DNA of 64,000 nucleotides, from assembly GCF_029239295.1 (NCBI RefSeq), contig NZ_JAQZBC010000009.1, forward strand, positions 1 through 64,000, given 5' to 3'. Under the pieces are notes generated by a model, which did not search any database, was not told the DNA's origin, and saw only the letters and a list, made by a program, of their open reading frames with translations. A program made the translations under genes and the position numbers. Source of the DNA: Sphingomonas sp. (GTDB taxonomy: Bacteria > Pseudomonadota > Alphaproteobacteria > Sphingomonadales > Sphingomonadaceae). Shown here piece after piece: positions 18,710 through 31,197 of this stretch. Each line of letters begins with the position of its first letter. Within the stretch, counting starts at the first letter, position 1.

Positions 18710-19062
18710 TGACGACGACTGTTCGGGAGCGCCCGGCGGCGCTGATCCTGACCGACACGGCCAAGGCGCGGGTCTCCTCGCTGATGGCTAGGGCACCGGC
18801 GGACGCGATCGGCGTCAAGCTGTCGACGCCGCGCCGCGGCTGTTCGGGTCTGGCCTATTCGGTTGATTATGTGACCGAAGCAAAGCCGTTCGACGAGAAG
18901 ATCGAGACGCCGGGTGGCACGCTGTTCGTCGACGGCGGGTCGATCCTGTATCTGATCGGATCGACGATGGACTGGGTGGAGGACGATTTCACCGCCGGCT
19001 TCGTGTTCAACAATCCCAACGCCAAGGGCGCGTGCGGGTGCGGCGAGAGCTTCACCGTCTGA
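18709..19062 (+). CDS. sufA: A-type Fe-S carrier protein (SufA/HesB/IscA family)
   Basis: 117 residues with the three A-type carrier cysteines: Cys45 in RRGCSGL, and Cys109 and Cys111 in ACGCGESF near the C-terminus. These bind an Fe-S cluster for delivery to apoproteins. The ATG shares one base with the sufT stop; a GTG immediately upstream is also in frame. It closes the operon. IscA, SufA and ErpA are hard to tell apart by sequence, and the operon position favours SufA. Confidence 0.92.
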   Translation: MTTTVRERPAALILTDTAKARVSSLMARAPADAIGVKLSTPRRGCSGLAYSVDYVTEAKPFDEKIETPGGTLFVDGGSILYLIGSTMDWVEDDFTAGFVFNNPNAKGACGCGESFTV

Positions 19063-19130
19063 TTTGAAGCAAGCTGCGGTGCAGCATCGCTGCGTGACTC
19101 TGGCGCCACTGGCGTTAAGCTCACGGGTCG

Positions 19131-21560
19131 ATGACCGACGCCGATCCTTCGCCCGCCGTTGACCGTTCGCCGCTGGCGAACCGTATCGTCGACACCCTCA
19201 TCCACCGCATCGGCAAGGACGAACGCGCCGCGCGCCAGCATGACTGGCTTGCCGCGACGATCCTGACGCTGCGCGACGAAATCATCGACAAGTGGATGGA
19301 ATCGACCCGCGCGGCGCACGCCGCGGGTGCGAAGCGGGTCTATTATCTCAGTCTTGAGTTCCTGATCGGCCGTCTGCTGAGGGACGCGCTGTCCAACCTG
19401 GGCCGCAATGCCGAGGTTGGCGCGGCGCTCGCGTCGCTGGGTGTCGATCTGGCAGAGATCGAGGAGATCGAGCCAGACGCAGCGCTCGGCAATGGCGGGC
19501 TGGGGCGCTTGGCGGCCTGTTTCATGGAAAGCATGGCGACGCTGGAGCTGCCGGCCTATGGTTATGGCATCCGCTATATGAACGGCATGTTCCGCCAGCG
19601 CATCGACGATGGCTGGCAGGTGGAATTGCCGGAAACGTGGCTCGCCCATGGCAACCCCTGGGAATTCGAGCGCCGCGAGAGCGCCTATTTCATCGGCTTC
19701 GGTGGCGAAGTGACCAGCAACGAGTCCGGTCATGTGCATTGGAAGCCGGCGGAGGCGGTCGAGGCGGTCGCTTATGACACGCCGGTGGTCGGTTGGCGCG
19801 GGAAGCGGGTCAACACGCTTCGGCTTTGGAGCGCGCGCGCGTTCGACCCGATCCATCTCGATGCCTTCAACGCGGGCGATCACATCGGCGCGCTTTCGGG
19901 GCAGGTCCGGGCCGAAGCGCTGGTGCGCGTCCTCTATCCGTCCGATGCAAGCCCGGCCGGCCAGGAGCTAAGGCTGCGGCAGGAATATTTCTTCTCCTCC
20001 GCGTCGATCCAGGATGTGGTGCGGCGGCATACCCAGTATTTTGGCGATATCCGCACCTTGCCCGACAAGGCTGCGATCCAGCTGAACGACACGCATCCGG
20101 CAATCTCGGTCGCCGAGCTGATGCGGCTGCTGATCGATCACCATGGCCTCGACTTCGTTGAAGCGTGGGACATCACGCGGCGGACCTTTGGCTATACCAA
20201 CCACACGCTATTGCCCGAGGCGCTGGAGAGCTGGCCGTTGCCGCTGTTCGAACGCCTGCTGCCGCGCCACATGCAGATCGTCTATGCGATCAACGCACAG
20301 GTTCTGCGCGAGGCAGCGCGCACGACCGGCGCGGACAGCCATGCCATTGCCTCCATCAGCCTGATCGATGAGAATGGCGAGCGGCGGATCCGCATGGCCA
20401 ATCTCGCCTTTGTCGGCAGCCACAGCGTCAACGGAGTCGCCGCGCTTCACACGGAGTTGATGAAGCAGACGGTGTTTGCTGACCTGCACCGCCTGTATCC
20501 TGAGCGGATCAACAACAAGACCAACGGCATCACGCCGCGGCGCTGGCTGATGGAATGCAACCCGCGGCTGACCGCGCTGATCCGAGATGCGATCGGCCCC
20601 GAGTTCTGCGACGACGCGGAGCGGCTCAAGTCGTTAGAATCTTTTGCAAACGACCCCTCGTTTCGGGAGCGTTTTGGAGAGGTGAAGCGTTCCAACAAGG
20701 TGGACCTGTCGAACTATCTCCGGGAGCATCAGGGGCTGCGGCTTGATCCCGACGCGATGTTCGACGTCCAGATCAAGCGGATTCACGAATATAAGCGCCA
20801 GCTGCTGAACATCATCGAGACGGTGGCGCTGTACGACCAGATCCGCAGCCATCCGGAGCGCGACTGGGTGCCGCGGGTCAAGCTGTTCGGGGGCAAGGCG
20901 GCGTCCAGCTATCATAACGCCAAGCTCATCATCAAACTTGCGAATGACGTGGCGAAGCGGATCAACAGCGACCCCTCGGTCGGTGGCCTGCTGAAAGTAT
21001 CGTTCATTCCCAATTACAACGTCAGCCTGGCCGAGCGGATCATTCCCGCGGCGGACCTGTCCGAGCAGATCTCCACCGCGGGGATGGAGGCGTCGGGTAC
21101 CGGGAACATGAAATTCGCGCTGAACGGCGCGCTCACGATCGGCACGCTGGACGGTGCCAATATCGAGATCAAGGATCGCGTCGGCGACGATCACATCGTC
21201 ATTTTCGGCATGACCGCCGGCGAAGTGGCCGAGACGCGCAGTGGCGGCTACGCGCCCCGCGCGATCATCGAGAACAGCCGGGAATTGTCGCAGGCGATCA
21301 ACGCGATCGCGTCGGGCGTGTTCTCGCCCGATGACCCCGACCGCTACAAGGACCTGATGAACGGCCTGTACGACCATGACTGGTTCATGGTTGCGGCCGA
21401 TTTCGAGGCATATTCGTCGGCGCAGCGTGAGGTGGACGCACGCTGGTCGGACCGGGCGGGCTGGCAAGCGTCCGCGATCCACAATGTCGCGAATGTTGGC
21501 TGGTTTTCGTCGGATCGGACGATCGGCGAATATGCGCGCGATATCTGGAACGTGATGTGA
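19131..21560 (+). CDS. glgP: Glycogen/alpha-glucan phosphorylase
   Basis: An 809-residue GT35 enzyme that releases glucose-1-phosphate from glycogen ends. The pyridoxal phosphate lysine is Lys661 in EASGTGNMKFALNG. The N-terminal family blocks KRVYYLSLEFLIGR and GNGGLGRLAACFMES, the KRIHEYKRQLLN block and the phosphate-site region are all present, and the length is normal. It heads the glycogen cluster and overlaps glgB by 4 nt. Confidence 0.97.
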   Translation: MTDADPSPAVDRSPLANRIVDTLIHRIGKDERAARQHDWLAATILTLRDEIIDKWMESTRAAHAAGAKRVYYLSLEFLIGRLLRDALSNLGRNAEVGAALASLGVDLAEIEEIEPDAALGNGGLGRLAACFMESMATLELPAYGYGIRYMNGMFRQRIDDGWQVELPETWLAHGNPWEFERRESAYFIGFGGEVTSNESGHVHWKPAEAVEAVAYDTPVVGWRGKRVNTLRLWSARAFDPIHLDAFNAGDHIGALSGQVRAEALVRVLYPSDASPAGQELRLRQEYFFSSASIQDVVRRHTQYFGDIRTLPDKAAIQLNDTHPAISVAELMRLLIDHHGLDFVEAWDITRRTFGYTNHTLLPEALESWPLPLFERLLPRHMQIVYAINAQVLREAARTTGADSHAIASISLIDENGERRIRMANLAFVGSHSVNGVAALHTELMKQTVFADLHRLYPERINNKTNGITPRRWLMECNPRLTALIRDAIGPEFCDDAERLKSLESFANDPSFRERFGEVKRSNKVDLSNYLREHQGLRLDPDAMFDVQIKRIHEYKRQLLNIIETVALYDQIRSHPERDWVPRVKLFGGKAASSYHNAKLIIKLANDVAKRINSDPSVGGLLKVSFIPNYNVSLAERIIPAADLSEQISTAGMEASGTGNMKFALNGALTIGTLDGANIEIKDRVGDDHIVIFGMTAGEVAETRSGGYAPRAIIENSRELSQAINAIASGVFSPDDPDRYKDLMNGLYDHDWFMVAADFEAYSSAQREVDARWSDRAGWQASAIHNVANVGWFSSDRTIGEYARDIWNVM

Positions 21561-23710
21561 AGCCGCCGCCCAGCGCAATCGCTGCCTTGCTCGCTGGGCG
21601 TCATGACGACCCGTTCTCGCTATTGGGCGTATATCCCGGCCCGACGGGTACCTTTGCCCGCGCGCTCATTCCCGGTGCCGAGCATGCCGAGGCGACGACG
21701 CTGGCGGGCGAGAGCCTCGGCGAACTGATCCGGGTTGACGATCAGGGCCTGTTTGAAGGCGTGATCGCCGGCGATCCGCAGCCCCTGCGTTACCATGCGC
21801 AGGGCGGCGGCGCGGAGTGGTGGGTCACCGATCCGTACACATTTGGCCCGGTGCTTGGCCCGGTCGACGACCTGCTGATCGCGCAGGGAACCCACTTTCG
21901 CCTGCACGACAAGATGGGCGCGCACCTGATTGAGCACGAAGGCGCCTCGGGTGTTCATTTCGCCGTGTGGGCTCCGAATGCCCAACGCGTGTCGGTGGTC
22001 GGCGACTTCAACGACTGGGATGGCAAGCGCCATGTGATGCGCCGCCGGGCGGACGTGGGCGTGTGGGAGATCTTCATCCCGGACATCGGCGAAGGGCGGC
22101 ACTACAAGTTCGAGATCGTTGGGCCGACCGGGCAGTTGCAGCCGCTGAAGGCCGACCCTTACGCCTTTCGCACCGAGCTGCGGCCCAGCACCGCCTCGAT
22201 CACCGCCGCGCCGCTGGCCCATGAGTGGGGCGATGCGGACCATGTGGCGCATTGGGCGTCGGTCGACCCGCGCCACGTGCCGATCAGCATCTACGAGGTT
22301 CATGCCGGTTCTTGGGACCGCGATGAAGATGGCTGGTTCCTGACCTGGGATGCGCTGGCCGAACGGCTGATCCCCTATGTCGTCGACATGGGGTTCACCC
22401 ACATCGAGTTCATGCCGATTTCAGAACATCCCTATGATCCGTCATGGGGATATCAGACCACCGGCCTGTACGCGCCCTCTGCCCGGTTTGGCGATGTGGA
22501 GGGTTTTGCCCGCTTCGTCGACGGGGCGCACCGCGCTGGGCTGGGCGTCCTGCTGGATTGGGTACCGGCGCATTTCCCAACTGATGCGCATGGCTTGGCC
22601 CGCTTCGACGGCACGGCTCTGTACGAGCATGAGGACCCGCGGCTCGGCTACCATCCCGACTGGAACACCGCGATCTACAATTTCGGGCGGCGGGAAGTGT
22701 CCGCTTTCCTGGTCAATAATGCTCTGTTCTGGGCCGAGCGGTTTCACGTCGACGGTCTGCGCGTGGATGCCGTCGCCTCCATGCTGTATCGCGATTACAG
22801 CCGGAAGGCGGGCGAATGGATCCCCAATACCGAGGGCGGGCGCGAGAATTGGGAGGCGGCGTCCTTCCTTCAATCGATGAACCGCGCTGTCTATGGCGCA
22901 CACCCCGGCATCTTCACGGTGGCGGAGGAATCGACTGCCTGGCCGGGCGTGACACATCCGGCGCATGACGGCGGACTGGGCTTCGGCTTCAAATGGAACA
23001 TGGGCTTCATGCACGATACGCTGAAGTACATGGCGCGCGAGGCGATCCACCGGCAGCACCACCACCACGACATCACCTTCGGCCTCGTCTATGCCTTCAG
23101 CGAGAATTACGTCCTCGCGCTCAGCCATGACGAGGTTGTGCACGGCAAGGGATCGCTGCTGGCGAAGATGAGCGGCGATGACTGGCAGCAGTTCGCCAAC
23201 CTGCGCGCGATGTATGCGATGATGTGGGGTTACCCCGGCAAGAAACTGCTGTTCATGGGGCAGGAGTTCGCCCAGCGCCGGGAATGGAGCGAAGAACGCG
23301 CGCTCGATTGGGATCTGCTGCACTCGACGGCGCATGAGGGCATGCGCAAGCTGATCCGCGACCTGAACCGTGTGTATCGCGAGAAGCCGGCGCTTCATGC
23401 GCGCGATTGCGAGCCCGAAGGATTCCAGTGGCTGGTCGCCGATGACGCGGCCAATTCAGTGTTCGTGTGGCTGCGTACGGCACCTGGCGCTGCGCCGATC
23501 GCGGTGATCTGCAACATGACGCCGGTGGCGCGTGCGCCCTACCGTATTCCGCTGCCGCATGACGGCCGCTGGCGTGAGATCCTGAATTCCGATTCCAGTT
23601 TCTACTGGGGATCAGGGCTCGGCAACATGGGCGGCGTGGAGGCGCGCAATGGCGCGGCGATGGTGACGCTGCCCCCGCTGGCGACGATCATGCTCGAGTT
23701 CGAAGGATAG
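21557..23710 (+). CDS. glgB: 1,4-alpha-glucan branching enzyme
   Basis: A 717-residue GH13 enzyme introducing alpha-1,6 branches. An N-terminal GlgB-specific domain comes first, followed by a CBM48 module (VVGDFNDWDGKRH), the YEVHAGSW and ISEHPYDPSWGYQ blocks, and the (beta/alpha)8 core. Asp404 in RVDAVASMLYRDY is the nucleophile and Glu457 in VAEESTAWP the acid/base. LSHDEVVHGKGS is the transition-state site. It starts with GTG overlapping the glgP stop. Confidence 0.97.
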   Translation: MKPPPSAIAALLAGRHDDPFSLLGVYPGPTGTFARALIPGAEHAEATTLAGESLGELIRVDDQGLFEGVIAGDPQPLRYHAQGGGAEWWVTDPYTFGPVLGPVDDLLIAQGTHFRLHDKMGAHLIEHEGASGVHFAVWAPNAQRVSVVGDFNDWDGKRHVMRRRADVGVWEIFIPDIGEGRHYKFEIVGPTGQLQPLKADPYAFRTELRPSTASITAAPLAHEWGDADHVAHWASVDPRHVPISIYEVHAGSWDRDEDGWFLTWDALAERLIPYVVDMGFTHIEFMPISEHPYDPSWGYQTTGLYAPSARFGDVEGFARFVDGAHRAGLGVLLDWVPAHFPTDAHGLARFDGTALYEHEDPRLGYHPDWNTAIYNFGRREVSAFLVNNALFWAERFHVDGLRVDAVASMLYRDYSRKAGEWIPNTEGGRENWEAASFLQSMNRAVYGAHPGIFTVAEESTAWPGVTHPAHDGGLGFGFKWNMGFMHDTLKYMAREAIHRQHHHHDITFGLVYAFSENYVLALSHDEVVHGKGSLLAKMSGDDWQQFANLRAMYAMMWGYPGKKLLFMGQEFAQRREWSEERALDWDLLHSTAHEGMRKLIRDLNRVYREKPALHARDCEPEGFQWLVADDAANSVFVWLRTAPGAAPIAVICNMTPVARAPYRIPLPHDGRWREILNSDSSFYWGSGLGNMGGVEARNGAAMVTLPPLATIMLEFEG

Positions 23711-23771
23711 CGTTTCTCTCTCGCGTGGAGGCGGTGCGGGGGCGTCCTTCCCCGGCCTTCGAGAGACCCAG

Positions 23772-23821
23772 GGGAGGGCCTGTTCTCCTGGCACGATGAC
23801 AAGGGGGAGACAGGCCCTCCC
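23772..23821 (+). repeat. Long hairpin between glgB and glgC
   Basis: In the 147-base glgB-glgC gap, GGGAGGGCCTGT (23772-23783) is exactly complementary to ACAGGCCCTCCC (23810-23821); additional TCTCC/GGAGA pairing is possible inside. A shorter CTCTCG/CGAGAG pair (23718-23723 and 23760-23765) lies just upstream. The stem is too central to the operon to be an obvious end of transcription. It may be an mRNA stability or attenuation element, or an intergenic repeat. No T-run follows. Confidence 0.6.
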
Positions 23822-23857
23822 GACATACTCCCCGCCGGGTGGCGCAAGGAAGGCACG

Positions 23858-25114
23858 ATGGACCATAGAAGAGGACAGCCGCTGGCCCGCGACGCGATGG
23901 CTTATGTGCTTGCCGGCGGACGCGGGAGCCGCCTGCACGAAATGACCGACACGCGCGCGAAGCCGGCGGTCTATTTCGGCGGCAAGAGCAGGATCATCGA
24001 CTTTGCGCTGTCGAACGCGATCAATTCCGGCATCCGGCGGATCGGCGTGGCGACCCAGTATAAGGCGCACTCGCTGATCCGGCATCTTCAGCGCGGCTGG
24101 AACTTCCTGCGGCCCGAACGCAACGAAAGCTTTGACATCCTGCCCGCGTCGCAGCGGATCAGCGAATTCCAATGGTATGAGGGCACCGCCGATGCGGTGT
24201 TCCAGAACATCGACATCATCGAAAGCTACGATCCCGAATATATGGTGATCCTGGCTGGTGATCACATCTACAAGATGGATTACGAGCTGATGCTCCAGCA
24301 GCATTGCGATTCCGGCGCGGACGTGACGGTCGCCTGCCTGGAAGTGCCGCGCATGGAGGCTGTCGGCTTTGGCGTGATGCATGTGGACGAGAGTGGCCGA
24401 ATTCTCGATTTCGTGGAGAAGCCGGCCGATCCCCCCGCAATGCCGGGCCGGCCGGATGTCGCGCTGGCCTCGATGGGTATCTATGTCTTTCGCACCGCGC
24501 TGCTGATCGATCAGTTGCGTCGCGACGCCGCCACGCCTGATTCGAACCGCGATTTCGGGCGGGACATCGTTCCCTGGCTCGTCAAGAACGGCAAGGCGGT
24601 GGCGCACCAGTTCACCGATTCCTGCGTTCGATCGTCGAACGAGGCGTCTGCTTATTGGCGCGACGTGGGCACGGTGGATGCCTATTGGGAAGCGAACATC
24701 GACCTTACCGATGTGGTGCCTGCGCTGGACCTTTATGATCGCACCTGGCCGATCTCGACCTATTCGGAACTGACGCCGCCGGCGAAGTTCGTCCATGACA
24801 TCGATGGTCGCCGCGGCTCCGCGGTGGCGAGCCTCGTGTCGGGGGACTGCATCGTGTCGGGATCGTCCATTTACCGCTCGCTGCTGTCGACCGGCACGCG
24901 CACGCACAGCTTTGCGATGCTGGACGAGGCGGTGGTTCTCCCCTTCGTGAAGATCGGCCGCGGCGCGCGGCTGCGTAAGGTAGTGATCGATCGCGGGGTG
25001 GAGATCCCTGATGGGCTGGTGGTCGGTGATGATCCGTTGCTTGATGCCAAGCGGTTTCGCCGCACCGAAAGCGGCGTGTGCCTGATCACGAAGCCGATGA
25101 TCGACCGGTTGTGA
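23858..25114 (+). CDS. glgC: Glucose-1-phosphate adenylyltransferase
   Basis: A 418-residue ADP-glucose pyrophosphorylase, the committed and normally allosterically controlled step of glycogen synthesis. [22 protein letters not shown] is the nucleotide-binding loop, followed by [26 protein letters not shown] and FVEKPADPP (glucose-1-phosphate site) follow. The C-terminal left-handed beta-helix is present. The ATG at 23858 is preceded by AAGGAAGG. It is separated from glgB by the hairpin-containing gap and followed 7 bases later by glgA. Confidence 0.97.
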   Translation: MDHRRGQPLARDAMAYVLAGGRGSRLHEMTDTRAKPAVYFGGKSRIIDFALSNAINSGIRRIGVATQYKAHSLIRHLQRGWNFLRPERNESFDILPASQRISEFQWYEGTADAVFQNIDIIESYDPEYMVILAGDHIYKMDYELMLQQHCDSGADVTVACLEVPRMEAVGFGVMHVDESGRILDFVEKPADPPAMPGRPDVALASMGIYVFRTALLIDQLRRDAATPDSNRDFGRDIVPWLVKNGKAVAHQFTDSCVRSSNEASAYWRDVGTVDAYWEANIDLTDVVPALDLYDRTWPISTYSELTPPAKFVHDIDGRRGSAVASLVSGDCIVSGSSIYRSLLSTGTRTHSFAMLDEAVVLPFVKIGRGARLRKVVIDRGVEIPDGLVVGDDPLLDAKRFRRTESGVCLITKPMIDRL

Positions 25115-25121
25115 GCCGATT

Positions 25122-28171
<3,050 letters not shown>

Positions 28172-28197
28172 TGCGGCCGGGGGGCTGATCGTCGCCG

Positions 28198-29913
28198 ATG
28201 CGCGAGGCGCCGGATCATTGGTTTCGTGTACGATCACCCGACGCGGCGGCCGTCTGGCTCTGCGTGTTCGACGAAGACGATCGCGAGAACCGTCACCTCA
28301 TGCAGCAGGAAGGCGACGACTGGGTCGTGGAGCTGCCGGTGCCCGTCGGCACACGCTACGGCTTTCGGGCAGACGGCGGGGCGCCGTTCGACCGGTCGAA
28401 ACTGCTGGTCGACCCGCGGGCTGCAGAGCTTGATCGGCCGTTCGCCTATGATCCACGGCTCGGCACGCGCGGTGAGGATACCGCGGCACTCGTGCCCAAG
28501 GCTCTGGTCACTCTGCCGCTCCCGCCGCTTGCCCACCGGCCACTGGTGTTCCGCGCCGGACAGTTGATCTACGAGATCAACGTGCGCGGCTTTACCATGC
28601 TGCACCCCGACGTTCCGGCCACGCAGCGCGGCACGGTCGCGGCGCTGGCGCATCCTTCGATCCTGGCGCACCTGACGAAGCTGGGCGTGGGAGCGGTCGA
28701 GCTGATGCCGATCGTCGCCTGGATCGATGAGCGGCATTTGCCACCCCTAGGCTTGGGGAATGCCTGGGGATACAACCCTGTAGTACCGATGGCGCTCGAC
28801 CCGCGGCTATGCCCGGGTGGCATGGAGGAGCTTCGCGCGACGGTGAACGCGCTGCGCGCGCACGGGATCGGCACGATCCTCGATCTCGTTTTCAACCACA
28901 CCGGCGAAAGCGATCTGCACGGGCCGACACTGTCATTTCGCGGGCTCGACGATCGTTGTTACGCCCGGGCGCCCGACGGCACGCTGATCAACGACGCGGG
29001 CACCGGGAACACGCTTGATTTTGGCTATCCACCCGTCCGCGATCTGACGCTGGACGCGCTGCGCCACTTTGTCACGCAGGCCGGGGTCGACGGATTCCGT
29101 TTTGATCTGGCGCCCGTGATTGCGCGTTCACCGGGCTTCGATCCCGGCGCGCCGATCTTTGCGGCGATTGCTTTCGATCCTGTTCTCGCTGATCGGATCA
29201 TGATCGCCGAGCCTTGGGACGTTGGGCCGGGCGGCTATCAGCTTGGCCGCTTTCCGGGCGACTGGCTGGAGTGGAATGACCGGTTTCGCGATGATGTTCG
29301 ACGGTTCTGGCGCGGAGACGGCTCGGCCGGGACGCTCGCTACGCGGCTGGTGGGATCAACCGACATCTTCGGCGACGATATGACACGCAGCGTCAACTTC
29401 ATCGCGTCGCACGACGGATTCACGCTGCGTGACGCCGTCACCTTCAAGGAACGCCGCAACCACGCCAATGGAGAGGACAATCGCGACGGCCACCATGACG
29501 AGGTGAGCTGGAACTCCGGCGACGACGCAGCGCGCCAGCGTGACGCGAAGGCGCTGCTGGCCACGCTGTTTGCCGCGCGCGCCACCATCATGCTGACCGC
29601 GGGGGATGAATTCGGCCGCACCCAGCGCGGCAACAACAACGCCTATGCGCAGCACAACGACGTTACCTGGCTCGACTGGGCGTCGCGCGATCGTGATCTG
29701 GAGGATTATGTCGCCGGGCTATCGGCGTGGCGGCGACGCCATCCGGAACTCGCCGATCCTGCCATTCGCCACGATCTTCACTGGCATCGGCTGGATGGCG
29801 GCGCGATGCAGCCGGATGACTGGCATGAGGCCGCCGGATTCGTGATGGAGGTGCCGGATGGGGCGGGCGTCCGGATCAACCGTGACGCCCGCACCGTCGA
29901 TATCACCGACTGA
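28198..29913 (+). CDS. glgX: Glycogen debranching enzyme GlgX (isoamylase type)
   Basis: A 571-residue GH13 subfamily 11 enzyme hydrolysing alpha-1,6 branches left by GlgP. An N-terminal CBM48-like domain is followed by YEINVRGFT and FNHTGES. Catalytic residues are Asp303 in GFRFDLAPV, Glu338 in IAEPWD and Asp406 in ASHDGF. NNAYAQHND and the C-terminal sheet follow. It is about 85 residues shorter than E. coli GlgX, mainly in the terminal domains, with all catalytic blocks intact. It lies 26 bases after pgm and closes the cluster. Confidence 0.94.
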   Translation: MREAPDHWFRVRSPDAAAVWLCVFDEDDRENRHLMQQEGDDWVVELPVPVGTRYGFRADGGAPFDRSKLLVDPRAAELDRPFAYDPRLGTRGEDTAALVPKALVTLPLPPLAHRPLVFRAGQLIYEINVRGFTMLHPDVPATQRGTVAALAHPSILAHLTKLGVGAVELMPIVAWIDERHLPPLGLGNAWGYNPVVPMALDPRLCPGGMEELRATVNALRAHGIGTILDLVFNHTGESDLHGPTLSFRGLDDRCYARAPDGTLINDAGTGNTLDFGYPPVRDLTLDALRHFVTQAGVDGFRFDLAPVIARSPGFDPGAPIFAAIAFDPVLADRIMIAEPWDVGPGGYQLGRFPGDWLEWNDRFRDDVRRFWRGDGSAGTLATRLVGSTDIFGDDMTRSVNFIASHDGFTLRDAVTFKERRNHANGEDNRDGHHDEVSWNSGDDAARQRDAKALLATLFAARATIMLTAGDEFGRTQRGNNNAYAQHNDVTWLDWASRDRDLEDYVAGLSAWRRRHPELADPAIRHDLHWHRLDGGAMQPDDWHEAAGFVMEVPDGAGVRINRDARTVDITD

Positions 29914-29931
29914 CCGGCCGGCGTGTCACCG

Positions 29932-31056
29932 TCACGCTTGCGGCGTGACCAGATACTTCTCGCCGGTCGCGCGCTTGCCGTAAGCGGCGATGTTCGCCGG
30001 ATCGAGCACGCCCGACAGCGGGATACGCTGGGTGTACTTGCTGGCGAAGGTGGTCTTCAGTTCGCGCGCGACGCGCTCGCGCAGCGCCTTTGCCTCTGTC
30101 GCACCGACATCTTCCAGGAAGTAGGTAAGCAGCCATCCGCCCATCCGCCAGCGCATGCCGAACCCGCGATTGAACTCGGTCGGCGCCGACGAAAGCCCGC
30201 CATAGATGTAGACCTGCTTCATCTGACGCGAGCCGTAGGGGCCATCTGCGCGCTGGGTGCGCAGCGCAGCCTGTTCCATCGCCGCCAGGATCTGCCCGGC
30301 GAGCTTGCCACCGCCGACCGCATCGAACGCGAGAAAGGCGTTGGTCGCGGCGATCGCATCGATCAGCGACGGGATGAAATTGTCAGCCGTCATGTCGACG
30401 ACATGCTCGGCGCCCAGGTCGCGCAGCAGCTTGGCCTGCGCCTCGCTGCGAACGATGTTGACCAGCGGAATACCATCCGCCTTGCACAATTTGACGAGCA
30501 TCTGGCCGAGGTTCGATGCTGCCGCAGTGTGGACAAGCCCCTGATACCCCTCACGCTTCAACGTGCCGACCATGCCAAGCGCGGTGAGCGGATTGACGTA
30601 GGAGGAGGCGGCTTCCTCTGCGCTGGTGCCGTCGGGCACGATCATGCACTCGCTGGCGCGTACCTTGCGATATTCGGCGTAGAAGCCACCGCCCGCGAGC
30701 GCGACCGTCTTGCCCAACAGCGCCTGCGCCGCTTCCGACGCACCGGCCGCCACCACGACCCCGGCGCCTTCGTTGCCGACCGGCAGGTCGACGCCCTTGC
30801 GCGCGGACAATGCCCGCTGGACCGGAGGGGAGAGGGGGGCCACCGCGGCATCGCCGTCGCTGGTGAACGCATCCCCCTCGGTCAACGCCAGCAGCACGCC
30901 TAGATCCGACGGGTTGATTGGCGACGCTTCGACGCGGATCACCACATCGTCGTCCGCCGGGGTCGTCATCGGTACGCTTTGCAGCGACAGGCGCACCTGG
31001 CCCTCGGGCGTTACAGTCGAAACCAGCCGGCGATATGTGTCAGGCAGATCAGTCAT
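29932..31056 (-). CDS. Medium-chain reductase (zinc-free quinone oxidoreductase/enoyl reductase-like)
   Basis: 374 residues of the MDR superfamily. A GroES-like N-terminal domain (VVIRVEASPINPSDLG, then VGNEGAGVVVAAG) is followed by a Rossmann domain (LVHTAAASNLGQMLVKLCKADG). The alcohol-dehydrogenase zinc cysteines are absent. The ASPINPSD motif is typical of NADPH:quinone and trans-2-enoyl reductases. The ATG at 31056 follows an AGAGGAAG ribosome binding site. It is downstream of the Baeyer-Villiger gene on the same strand, but a GC-rich hairpin separates them. The substrate is unknown. Confidence 0.85.
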   Translation of the reverse strand: MTDLPDTYRRLVSTVTPEGQVRLSLQSVPMTTPADDDVVIRVEASPINPSDLGVLLALTEGDAFTSDGDAAVAPLSPPVQRALSARKGVDLPVGNEGAGVVVAAGASEAAQALLGKTVALAGGGFYAEYRKVRASECMIVPDGTSAEEAASSYVNPLTALGMVGTLKREGYQGLVHTAAASNLGQMLVKLCKADGIPLVNIVRSEAQAKLLRDLGAEHVVDMTADNFIPSLIDAIAATNAFLAFDAVGGGKLAGQILAAMEQAALRTQRADGPYGSRQMKQVYIYGGLSSAPTEFNRGFGMRWRMGGWLLTYFLEDVGATEAKALRERVARELKTTFASKYTQRIPLSGVLDPANIAAYGKRATGEKYLVTPQA

Positions 31057-31133
31057 CCAACTTCCTCTCTTTTGCCGAACAGCTGTGCGCAACTCTGTTG
31101 CGCGTGTCGAGGGCGGTCGTGGAGAAGAACGAC

Positions 31134-31165
31134 GGCCGGGGAGCGCTCAGCGGCGAACCCCGGCC
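31134..31165 (-). terminator. Hairpin after the Baeyer-Villiger monooxygenase gene
   Basis: GGCCGGGG (31134-31141) and CCCCGGCC (31158-31165) form a perfect 8-bp stem with a 16-nt loop. Read on the minus strand it lies just past the monooxygenase stop and is followed by a T-rich stretch (GTTCTTCTCC). It is a plausible terminator or partial terminator before the reductase gene. Confidence 0.5.
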
Positions 31166-31197
31166 TGATCGGACCTTGATACAGGTACGCCCGGCTG

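Noticed and set aside
23772..23821. Rho-independent terminator after glgB
   Set aside because: There is no T-run after the stem and glgC, glgA and pgm continue the same pathway directly downstream.
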